Assembly (NCBI GenBank): GCA_009746045.1
Contig: RPFO01000219.1
Location: forward strand, 789,501 to 853,500
Origin: Mesostigma viride
Taxonomy: Eukaryota > Streptophyta > Mesostigmatophyceae > Mesostigmatales > Mesostigmataceae
Length of the DNA: 64,000 nt
Reading direction: 5' to 3'
Positions 34,526-45,200 of the stretch are shown here, piece after piece. How positions within the stretch are numbered: position 1 is the first letter of the stretch; each line of letters begins with the position of its first letter. The notes under the pieces were generated by a model, which did no database searches, was not told where the DNA came from, and worked only from the letters and a program-made list of their open reading frames with translations. The translations under genes and the position numbers were made by a program.

Positions 34526-35201
34526 CAAAGAGACAACCAGCGCAGGCCAGAAATCGGGAGAATCCGGACCATGGTAGCTCGAGCCTGCCGTTATCTTTTC
34601 CGCGTTTTCGAGTCGTTCAGGATGATGAAGATGAATGGTGATGGAAATGTGTATCCTTGTGCATTGAAATTATGGCTGGCTTACGTGTGGAGCGACTAGA
34701 TGACCTAGACGGTGGGGCCGGAAACAGCATGCTTGATCAGGGCGTGTGTTTCTAGCCTAACTGGCCGGGAGTGTCTAGTGGTGAGCACCATTGCTGCGAT
34801 CGCTCTCCCACCATTTACGAGGAAATACCCGCAAATGGAAAACCACTGAAAAGGTCTAGCTAGTCAGTCATCACGTTAGCCATGCCATGATTCCAAACGT
34901 CCAAGAACTGCACACGGTGCAAAGGCAAAAAGCCGGAGGACAGCACTTTCAAATGTGCGGCGGGAACCAAAAGCCCGCGGATGCCAGAAAACATCGTGTT
35001 GCGGCAGCGACGCGACGATGTGGACAACGAATCCAGTGCCAAGCTCGGAACGGCCGCAAAGGAGATCTGGCATCACAGGGTTCAGATGTGCGGAGATACT
35101 ATGCGATCCAGCCGGTCCACGACCTGTTTGTAGAGCTTGTGCCAAGGGGCAGCACCGAACAGATGTGGGTGACGTTGCAAAAAACATCGGACTTGACGGA
35201 G
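34526..35201. mobile_element. 676-bp insertion in ORF1-only copy B, 5-bp TSD catat
   Basis: catat at 34521-34525 and 35202-35206 flanks an insert that interrupts ...gtgctacatat / actcccaacggag, a junction intact in copies A and C. The insert starts caaagagacaaccagcgcag. This terminus recurs, in either orientation, at about 26605, 30947-31012 and 56205-56272. An inner part (34785-34875) recurs inverted at 21.85-21.97 kb. No gene is visible, so it is a non-autonomous element of unknown class. Confidence 0.6.
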
Positions 35202-35249
35202 CATATACTCCCAACGGAGTTATGTTCCTAATTAATTAATTAATTAATA

Positions 35250-35340
35250 GCTTAGACCGGTAGGATTGCGTGTACCCACCCGTCCTCCACCCATCGGGGT
35301 TAATGCTCCGTGACTCCCCAACAGGAGCACGAGTTTAAGT
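35250..35340 (+). repeat. TTAAT-flanked 90-bp hairpin repeat, copy 3
   Basis: Starts gaccggtaggattgcgtg and contains ggggttaatgctccgtgac. It follows directly on the taattaattaat end of ORF1-only copy B. Confidence 0.7.
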
Positions 35341-35845
35341 AATTGATTAATTAATACACCAGAGGCAGTCACAAAACATATTAGCAGCATTTTGTTATTT
35401 GTATATAAAAACCAGGGCTTTAGGCTTCACCCTGCCAGCAGAAATATAATATCATTATTAACAGGAACTGATTGGACACGGCTGCACCGAGCTGCCAAAT
35501 GCCATTTACATCCAAATCTGGGTTTCAAACAAGCCAAGTTTCCCTCAAGTGGGTGCACATTATTTCACGTCGCATATCTACAATAGAATATTTTACAGGA
35601 AGATGGTAGTGAAACCTGTGGAGTAGCTCATGAAATGATGGGAGCCTCCACGTGTCGCGGACCAAACCGATTCCATCATGAGAAGCAACCACTTCCTCTC
35701 GATTTGCCATCGGGGCAATCACGCGATCACACAGGCAGGCAGCAAGCCAAATACGGGAGAGACAACCAAGTGCGGGTCGCCCAGGGCAACGCAGTCTACG
35801 TGTTAATGAATTAATTTATGCATGGGGCGCCCATAGATTGGATTC
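35341..35845. other. No gene; spacer 3' of the plastid-protein gene
   Basis: AT-rich sequence with short ORFs only. The part next to 35846 is presumably the 3' UTR of the minus-strand gene. Confidence 0.3.
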
Positions 35846-37282
35846 TCAGTTGGGAAGCTTGATGAGGCCTGCCGCGAACGCGATCCCGAGCGCGATGAAA
35901 GGGAAGGCAATGGCGACCACGCCGATGATGGCGATCGGGTCCGACATGACCGACTTGCCCTCCTTCTCGCGCTCCGACACCCAGTACCTGCCGCGTTGGG
36001 TGGGGATAACGACACAGTAGCCATAAATGTTACTAAGGGTCAATTGCTCGGGAGTTTAGATTTGACTTCCTTATCGCGCGCAGGCACTCAGTACCTGCGG
36101 GGGAGAGACGTTGATTGGGTTGACAGTGCAATAGCCATAATGCATTTGGTACTTGGTACAAGTGGGAGTGAGAGAAATGGAATTACGTTAGCTTCCAAAA
36201 CATTCGCATCCGTGTTGGGAAATTCACATCCAGGTGTGTTGCGGCAGGGTTGTGATGACTGTTGCTGCAGGCATGAACGTCCGTGAAATGAAACAAAAAC
36301 TGTCATTCATATTATATATGGATGACATCAGTAATTTGTGAGTGCTGGTTGAGCGAGAGCATCTGATGTATAGCACAACACCTGCCGGTAAAACATGCAA
36401 TGAGACACTGTGAAATACATGAAAACCATGCTCCACGACTACTACCATGATCCCCTCCCCGTACCCGAAACTACACTAAAGTAAGAATGCCACCGCTTCC
36501 CAGCCAGTTCATAAAGTTGTTGTCTACAGAGCTATGTGACAAAAAGTTTGCCTTCTGAAAGCCAAGGGAACACGACAAGGGTAGGGGAGAAAATATAACG
36601 AGCAATCGAACTCAACAGGTGCCTAGCGGCAAAACTTGAACTTACTCATCAGGCTCCTCCTCCTTGGTAATGAACTTCTTCTTCTCGCCACCTGCGGTGC
36701 GTACACGTCCGTGTACAGGATTACGGTGGAAGCGGGTGGAAATCCCGTAGCAACAAAGCAAAAGTCAGTTAAAGCGCGGGGGGCCCAACAGAGCTAGACC
36801 GGATTGAACGTAGGAATACTTCGAGGGCTAGGTTCATTAAGATGGAATTCGAAGTGGCTAGCTCAAACCAAGCAGCCGTCGGGTACCGCACACTCGGCTC
36901 CCCTCGCTGCCACTACAATACGCTGCCAAAAGACTATGACAATGACCGCCACTGCATGATATGAGGGCAAATCCGTGTTGCCATCAGCTGCATTTGTGTC
37001 AATTGCAGCGCCCCAGGCCGTAGGTGAGGTCAAGACGGCATGACAAGAATAGAACGGTGCGTGCAAGTGTCTCGCGCACGCACCAAACAGTGCGACGGTG
37101 CTTCCGGGCCGAGCTGCCAAGTTCTGCTGGCGGCGACGCTGTGCTGGTAGGACTGCCAAGCCGGGTAGGATCGTCTTGCGTGGGACAATTAATCCCGTTT
37201 GACCTACTGAGCTCTTCAAAGAGGCGGAGGTGATCGCCGTTGGTGCCACCGCGTAAGAAGCGCATGCCGTGCAGGTTGCCAT
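35846..37282 (-). CDS. Putative plastid-targeted single-helix membrane protein
   Basis: Three exons join in frame with GT-AG sites: 37282-37084 (donor TTTG|GTGCGT, phase 1), 36691-36646 (CACCGCAG acceptor, GTAAGT donor, phase 2) and 35987-35846. The product is 128 aa. Residues 1-65 (MATCTACASYAVAPTAITSA ... QRRRQQNLAARPGSTVALF) are rich in Ser/Ala/Arg and lack acidic residues, as in a chloroplast transit peptide. A charged linker (GEKKKFITKEEEPDEYWVSE) follows, then one hydrophobic helix (PIAIIGVVAIAFPFIALGIA) and a short GLIKLPN tail. This layout suits a small thylakoid protein, such as an accessory photosystem or electron-transport subunit, but I cannot name the family. Its coding frames are individually short. 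Confidence 0.7.
36061..36104 (-). repeat. Decayed duplicate of an exon start inside intron 2
   Basis: On the minus strand, GCAGGTACTGAGTGCCTGCG resembles the true exon-3 start GCAGGTACTGGGTGTCGGAG at about 70% over roughly 42 bp. It includes the AG acceptor but carries an in-frame stop. It may be a relic of exon duplication. Confidence 0.4.
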
Positions 37283-39097
37283 TGTTAATTGGCTGTGTGG
37301 GCAGGTGATTTAATTAAATGCTGGTGAGCACGACGAGGCTTGGGATTACCCGTGCACCTGGACGCTGCCAGTTAGCTTCGCACAACTCGTACGTACTGTG
37401 GCTGCCGGAGGCTAAACACAAGTCCCCATCACCCAGCGATCGAAATTTGGGTCCGAGTAAAAAGCGGGTGACGATGCCATTGGTGTGTCAGCTTTGGTCA
37501 ATGGTCATCGATTGTGAGCGTGGCATGCTGCGGTGCTGCCGTTATGCGCCTGATCCGTACACCTATTATCCACATCAGCATTCGTGCGTTGGCCTGCTGG
37601 GATAGACTTGCTGGAGCTCGCTGGAGCAAGCAAATGTAGTCAGCTTTAAGTGGGGCACTCCGCACTCAGCTTTAAAGCAAGTGACGGCTAGGATCATGTA
37701 AAATGACTAATGGCAGGAACTGGATTTTACCCGTTCTCCCAGGGTCCGGCCCGGCGTTGCACCATGATGCCAACTTGAGCTGCCAGATTTAGGTTGACAT
37801 CTTTGTTGCCCGTTCCCGCGCCTCCCGCGTTTCGAACGGTATTGTTTCGCGCGCATGGGCACCAGGCGTTTGGGAATGAGTCGCATTTTGCCAGTTTGTC
37901 ATCAAGTTTGATGAAAGGGTGCGTGCCACACGCAGCACCGATAGGGAGCGGGGAACTGGCCGCGCATTAGCTCAGAGCCAGACAAGGTCCGAGGTGATTT
38001 CCGAATCTGCGAGGGAGAAAGAAATGACGAATCTCGGCAAAACTTTATATCACGCCGCGACATACTCCACACGCTGAATTCTGAAACTATGTTGGCTCCA
38101 GTTTGGTTACGCCGCCGTTGTAGCCATCCCGTACTGGCAAGTGGCATGTCCACCGCGCTTGCGGACAAAATTCTCACGCATTGGTGCGATGAAACATCTC
38201 GGTGCATCTTTCTGGGCACTCTTGCATAGCGAAACATATAGCTGAAGTGACATGCCTGATGGTAACCATAAAGCGGCACCAGTCGCGACTCCTCCATGCA
38301 AGGTATCTTCCCGCCAATGTCATCAGGCATGAATCCTGACGTACGGTAGATCTTCACCGAAATAATTTCCCTTGGTTACTGAAGGAGCCCCATGCAACAA
38401 GTTTAGGCTAGTTGTCAACACTCCCAGTGCCGTTGCGCTTTTGCATCGTCACGCTTCCATGCTTTCGCACTCGCTTTTGCGTTGCCACGGCCCACTTCCC
38501 GGCTACGCTTTCGAGTCGCTTATAACAAGCACCAGCACTACGTTTTACTTGGGTTGGAGGTGCAGGGTTAACCCCCACCAAGCAAACGACTAGTCAATGA
38601 GCCGATGAGGAAGCGGCGCTGTTCCTTGAGAGACCCTTATCTGGAAAGGTGCGTAAGCTTCACATATTGTCGATGCATGTTTTCCGATGACCTTGCCATC
38701 ATGCGTTTAGCTTGGGGCGCTTCCTCCGAAACTGACCTCTGACTTCTCCCTTCATGTCCTTGCAAGCCACCTGGTCCTTCAAATTTTCGTTGTCTTGGGG
38801 TGTGGGGAGTGAGAAGATGACTTGTTGAACATGAGCATGTAATCGATTGAAACTTGCTCCTTCCACTGCCTCACGTGTTCGTGTGTGTGTGTGTGTATGT
38901 GTGTTTTGTGCATGTGTGTGTGTGCGATATAGCGCCACCCAATCAACCAGTCACAGGCGACCTGGTATGTTGACCTGTTAGCCATGCCTTTTCCCCCAGT
39001 GGCATAGCGGTTTCGTGATACGCTTTCATAAAAGTTTCCTTCAAGTTCTATCCTAGAAATCCATTCTCCACCAGCGTAAACCTCGTTTTGAAAGGTC
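37283..39097. other. Intergenic, no gene recognised; (GT)n at 38881-38932
   Basis: Short ORFs only. A (GT)n-rich tract of about 50 bp lies at 38881-38932. The right end is promoter-like, with a TATA box at 39098. Confidence 0.35.
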
Positions 39098-39105
39098 TAT
39101 ATAAG
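39098..39105 (+). promoter_or_regulatory. TATA box of the CRAMPED-like gene
   Basis: tatataag occurs in the context ggtctatataagtgcat, 128 bp upstream of the ATG at 39226 and next to no other gene. Two short upstream ATG frames (39133, 39165) would precede the main start. Confidence 0.5.
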
Positions 39106-39225
39106 TGCATAGAGCTTGTACCTTACTCAGCTATGTCATTCTACATCCAGCATATTATTGATCTATGTTTGGCGTTCTAAGCATAGATTTAGTTTACTAT
39201 CTGCTGTTCGATTGCGACACGATAG

Positions 39226-42200
39226 ATGCCCACCCTTTTTTCCCCCCTTCCCCTTCCCCTTCCCCTTCCCCTTCCCCTTCCCCTTCCCCTTCCCCTTCCC
39301 CTTCCCCTTCCCCTTCCCCTTCCCCTTCCCCTTCCCCTTCCCCTTCCCCTTCCCTTCCCCTTCCCCTTCCCCTTCCCCTTCCCCTTCCCCTTCCCCTTCC
39401 CCTTCCCCTTCCCCTTCCCCTTCCCCTTCCCCTTCCCCTTCCCCTTCCCCTTCCCCTTCCCTTCCCCTTCCCCTTCCCCTTCCCCTTCCCCTTCCCTTCC
39501 CCTTCCCCTTCCCCTTCCCCTTCCCCTTCCCCTTCCCCTTCCCCTTCCCCTTCCCCTTCCCCTTTCACTCACCCACCCACCCGCCCACCCACCAACACAC
39601 CAACACACCAACACACAGGTAACGCCCAGCACAACCCCTGACAGAATTCACCAAGGCATCCCCGGCGCAACCCAGCGACAGGCCAACGGCTCCAGCTGGG
39701 GCATGGCAGGCACTACGCCTCCCGCAGGTAGTACCCCACCCGCAGCAAATACGCCTCCCCCAGTTTCGCCCATGCCGGACGAATGCACCCAAGCCCCTGC
39801 CGCAGTCACGCCGCCCGCACTGCCAGCGCCCCAGGGAACCTGCGCGGCCGCTCCAGGCCCAGGCGACCGTGCTGCTGGGGAAGAATGTGGCCCCAGGGTG
39901 GGTGAGCCGGCTTCCTTGTCGCAGGCAGGGTTCTTGGACGGGACGGGTTCGATGGAGGCCTGGGGATTGGCCATGGCGAGCTGGGTGGGTGAGGTGGCGG
40001 GTGGGAGTGCTAGCCTGTTGGGCGAAACTCTCGTGCTGGAGGCAGAGGGTAATGAGCATGTACAGGAGCATGTACAGGAGCGTGCGGCAGAGGCACGGGG
40101 GGCAGCGGTGAATGCAGACGCAGAAGCTCATCTATGGCCACCCGGCGGCCATCCGGTGCACCCAGGCCATCAGGTCCTCGACGATCCAGTTGACCATCCA
40201 GACGTGGGCCACCCAGGCGTTGAGCACCCAGACGTGGGCTACCCAGGCGTTGAGCACCCAGACGTGGGCCACCCAGGCGGGGAGCACAGGAGAATGGTCC
40301 CTCCCAGACCATCATCGGGGCATGACGAGTCCGCTTGCAACCCATCTCTGACCGGCCCATTGTCTGGTCATGGCGAGTCCGATCCCAACCCATCTTCGCA
40401 AGGATCATCAGACATCGGCCCTGGTGCAACCGCGGGCGAGGACAGGTGGGATACCAGAGCTAGGGGTAGAGTGGCCATGGAGGGTGTGGGGATGGCGTGC
40501 CAGGGAGGGGAAGGGCCCCTGCCGCAGCTGGGGAGTCCCACAGTGGGGGGAACCCTCGCAGGGGATAGACTGCCGGGGCCGGAAGCGTCCGGGAGGGCAG
40601 CAACAGCCTACGCCGAGCGCGGGAGCTTGGCGATGCCTACCGTGGATGGGGATGGAGTGGGGGGAGGGGATGGAGTGGGGGGAGGGGGTGGATCGTTTGA
40701 AGGGGATGGAGTGGGTGGACAGGAGGGAGTAGGGGAGGGGGGTGGAGGAGGGGAAGGGGGTGGAGTGGCAACGGAGGCGAGTCATCTGCAACATCAGCCA
40801 CATTTGCAGCCGCATTCAGATTCGACCCATCAGCAGCCGCAAGGTTGGGGGGGTTCTGAAGAGCAGCAATGGCAGCCGGAGCAGCCGTCACCGCCTCCGG
40901 ACCAGCACCAGCAGCAGTGCCAGCCGGACCATCACCATCATCACCATAATAAGCAGCAGTGGCAGGCGGACCATCACCATCATCACCACCAGCAAAATCA
41001 TCACCCGGAGCAGCAGCAACATCGTCATGATTATAATCATCATCACCATCATCACCATAATAAGCAGCAGTGGCCGCAACATCACCAACTTCCGGATCCT
41101 TCAAACCACCCAGGGGCGGCCTTTCTTGCGCCCCCGACCCTGGCCCCGCCCCCGGCGACACCCCCGCCGCTGCCGGCCTCTGTCACACTCCAGTTTGTGC
41201 CCAGGGACCCCCTGGCCGAGGCCTGGGTGCGCGGCCGGGGCGCGAACCCGTTGCTGGAGATATCCGTCAAGCCCCGCAAGCGGTTGCTCTCGGTAATGGA
41301 GCACTTAGAGAGTAAATGGGGGGTGGACCCGGCTGGGTGTCTTCTCCGCGTGTTCCCAGTGGGCAACGCCAAGGTTGGGGCAGCCGCCACAGCCACATCG
41401 GCTGCTTCCATGGGTGCTCATGCTAATGCTGTTAATGGCGGCAATGGTGGTGGTGGAGCCGCTGCAGTGGCATCGGCAGCAGAAGGGGGTCTTGCGGGCC
41501 GCTGGGGCCGGGAGGACGCCAGAATCAGCGTGGAGGCCGCATTCCGCGCGTGTTGCGTCGTCGATGTGCTTCGACTCGCCTACTCGCTGATCCCCCGGGA
41601 TACTGCTGGCGCGCCAGGGGACGTGCCGGCTGCTGGTATGACTCCGCAGGCCATCCAGGTCCAGATGTACAGCAGCCAGGTTCAAGGCTATAGTGACCAC
41701 GGCCAGGGCTATAGTGGTGCTCTCGTGGCGGCCGCGCCCCATCCCCATCATCTTCTTGGCTTCTCTGGTTCACCTCCGGCTGCATCAGAAGTACCTCCCA
41801 ACCATCCTTTCCACCATTCCCATCTCTCTGATCCTTCGCACCTTTCCCACCAGGAGCGTGTTATGCCCTCAACCGCCGTCCCCGCCACGTACTGCCAGCA
41901 GCCGTCCCTGGCCCCCACCGCCAGCCCTCCGCCTGGATGCCCCGCGAGGGACAACGGCGCCGCCGTTACCGCATCTTCCTCGACGAACCTACCAGGAGGG
42001 GGCGAGGGGCCGCCCCCGGAGGCTCCCTGGGTGCCCCTCTCTTGGGCGCCCCCGCCGCTTCCCCCCGCGACGCACCACCGTGGCGTTATGGGCATCAAGA
42101 AGGTGAACCCAATCCCCGTGGACAGGGACGCCATTGACCGGAAACCTATCGACCGGAATCCAGGTCATGGGTTAGGGATGATGCCAAACGTGATGATGGA

Positions 42201-45200
42201 TCATCGGAACACAGGGGTGGCAGGCATGCCGACGGCAACGACTGGGCAAGCGGCGTCACAAGGCATGGCGAACCCAGCGCAGGCATTCCCAGGGGGGTCG
42301 GCGGTCCCTGGCACCGCCACCAACCAGTCAGTGGGAGCTCAGGGTGATGGGGGCGGGAATACTGCGCCGCGGACGCCGACCATGGCAACCATGCTCTTGG
42401 CGCCGATGTCGCCCTCGACGGCACCCGCATCAACTCCTACGGACGGCCTTGGCTTGCAAGTCAACCCCCTTCTTTCTTCACGGGCAGCAACCACATCGAC
42501 CCCCTCGCTGGCCGGGACCGCGGCGGAACCTTCATCCCGAGGCTCGGTGAGTGCCGGGGGCAAGCACACGCCCGGCATGTCCCCGCCGCTCGCACAACTG
42601 CAGCAGCCACCTCCGACATGGCCATCACCGCAGCAGCCGCAGCAAATTCTGAAGGAACCGCAGCAGCAGCAGCAGCAATCCACACCGCCGCAACAGCAGT
42701 CACCGCCGCCGCAAACTCAGCCGCAACAGCAGAAGCAGACGCGGCAGGGGGGTGGGCCGCAGGGCAGAGACCCTGCGCTCCCCACGCTGGCCACTACCGC
42801 GCCCGTCACGTCGATCCTCACGGCGGTGTTCGCGGGTTTTGCTTCCAAACGCAACGCTGCTGCACCTGCCGCCGCCGCCGCAACGGAGCGCCCATGCACA
42901 GGGTCCACTGGGGGTGCCATCGCTCCAATTGTAGCTGGCGCTGGCACTGGTGCTATCGCTACACCTGTTTGTGCTGGTAGTGCTACTGCTGCTGATGCTG
43001 GCGGTGGTGCTGCTGCTGCCGTCACCACATCTACCGATGGTGCCTGCATCGATGGCTCCCGCGCCGTCGCCGCCACCACCATTGCCTCCGCCACCACCGC
43101 GGCCACCACCACCGCCACCACCACCACCACCACCGCCGCCGCCGCCACCGCCACCGCTGGTGGTGCCACCCGCGCTGGCGTACGTAACAACGTCGCCTCG
43201 GCCGCTGGGGGAGCCGCCAGCATAAACGATCGTGCGGCCGCGCCCCGTACTGCAGCAGCGGTAGCCGTTGCTGGTAATCCTGCCGTGGCCGCTAAGGGAA
43301 GATCTGCGGTTGGCATTAATGCTGGCGGAGATGGAGTGGCATCTTCTCCTGGCATCCGCGCTAGTAATGCTGGTCGCGCCACCATATCGCTTGCTGCCGC
43401 ACCCGCCACCGCCGGTAGCATAAACCCGCCAGCCGCCAGCTGCGGTAGCACGCCGACGCCCCCTGCGGGTACCTCATCACGTCCCGGCCCTAGCACGCCC
43501 CCGAACACAAGTGCGTCGACTGGCGCCCGCACAGTGCCAAGCAGGATCGCATCGCCAGGAGCAAACAAAATACCTATGGCGGTCGGCACCCAGTTGCCCA
43601 GCACGAACACAGTACCTATGGCGCTCAGCACAATGACGGTCGCCGCCCCATTGTTGGGCACAAAGGACATTGCCAGCGGGCCGCGGCTCTCGGCCGCGCT
43701 GGCCCCGATACGGCCCCTGCCAGGGACGCCGCCGTCGCCCGCCCAGGGACCCGCGCGCGCCAGTCCCCCTGCCCACGTTGGTGGCGATGGCGCCGCTGGC
43801 TCGCGCGTTGGTGGCGGTGGTGGCGCGGGCCAACCTGCCGCGCCCTCTAATTCTGTCAACGCACCATCGAATCCTGTCAACGGGATGCCACTGGTAGCAG
43901 CTGCGACCATATCCACTCCAGCAAGCGCCGCAGGAAAGAGGGGACCCGCCCCTTTTGCCAGCCCGATGCCGCTTTCGACGGTATCGATGACCTCCCAGGC
44001 CCCCTACACCGCGCGGCCCCTCTCCAGGCCCGCCTCGCTCGGCTGCAATGTCCCTGGCTGCACCCTGGCCGGCTGCGGCGGGCCGGCAGGCGCGGCCAGT
44101 GGCCCCGCGCAGCCGCTGGCTCCCTCGCACCAGGGGCCGGGTGCCGGGACGGGCGGCAAGCCATTCATGCCGGGGGGAGCCGGCAGCATGCATGGTAGCA
44201 GGGGGGGAGCAGGGGGCCTTGTCCCGTTCTTCCCATCTGCAGCAGCAGCGGGCGGCGCTCTGGCCACGTCCGCCCATGGCAACCAGCAGCCGTTTGCGTC
44301 TCCTGCGAACGTCGCTGTCGCATCGGGCAACGCTGGGGGGCCAGTACCCTGCCGCGATCTTAGTTGCTGCCACCCCATTGGGGCTTGCTACGCTGTCAGG
44401 CCGGATTGCGCTGTACGACTGGGGGGGGGTGCCCACGGTGGGGGCACCGCGGCTGGCGCGCCTAGCTGCTGCGACCCTGTTGCGGGTGGCGCTAGCATCA
44501 CCGTGGGGGCGGGGGCCAAGGCGGGCAAAGGGGCAGGCGGGACGAGCAAGAGGAAGCAGAAGGCAAAGGGGCAGGGGCAAGGGCAGGGGGAAGGAGGTGG
44601 ACAAGGGGAGGAGCAGCTGCCACTGCAGCCGTCGCTGCCAGGTGGCGGGGCGTCAAAGGGCGGCAAGTCCAGGGCCAGGGCAGGAAGCAGCGCTGGCAAG
44701 AAGGGAGCACCAGGCGCGTCTGTGCTTATGTCCGGTGGGACTTCTGCTTTAGGGTCGGGGGGTGCATCCGTGGACTGTGCGGCAGCGCATGTGGTGACGG
44801 TGTCAGGATTAGCGAGCAGTGATGCTGGCGCCGGTCACCAGCCGGTGGAGCACGTGGGGGGTGGGCAAGTGGGGGGTGGGGACATAGGGGGTGGGCACGT
44901 GCTGACCCTCGCGCTGTCGCAGAACACGGAGAGCTTCACAGGCCTGATCGAGGAGTTGTTCCGGAACAGCAATAGCAACAGCAACGCCGGCCATGGCGAC
45001 GCGGGGGCCAGCATAAAGGACGGAGGGAACGCCGGCGGGAGAATGAAGACAAAGGGCGAGGGGGGAGCCAGCATTAGCAACGACGGCGACACGGGGGTTG
45101 CCCCAAATAACAGCGGCGATGCAGGGAACGACAGCACAGGAGCCAGCATAAAAGCAGGTCCCACGTCCGCCACCGCGGGTCACCCGGCCGAGGGTGGCAA

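Larger units (their letters stand above)
32463..35250 (+). mobile_element. ORF1-only element, copy B (near full length, with insertions)
   Basis: The 5' end has three tandem gccacga units and ggctgacggcggagctcata, shared with copy D at 53.06 kb. ORF1 (32631-33959) follows, then the family 3' region, which resumes after two later insertions (34426-34503 and 34526-35201) and ends actcccaacggagttatgtt plus taattaattaat at about 35250. There is no ORF2 or reverse transcriptase between ORF1 and the 3' end, as in copies A, C and D. Confidence 0.75.

Noticed and set aside
42717-43916. 399-residue Ala/Val/Pro ORF on the minus strand
   Set aside because: It is the GC-rich antisense shadow of exon 1 of the giant gene. 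It has no start context and only low-complexity content.
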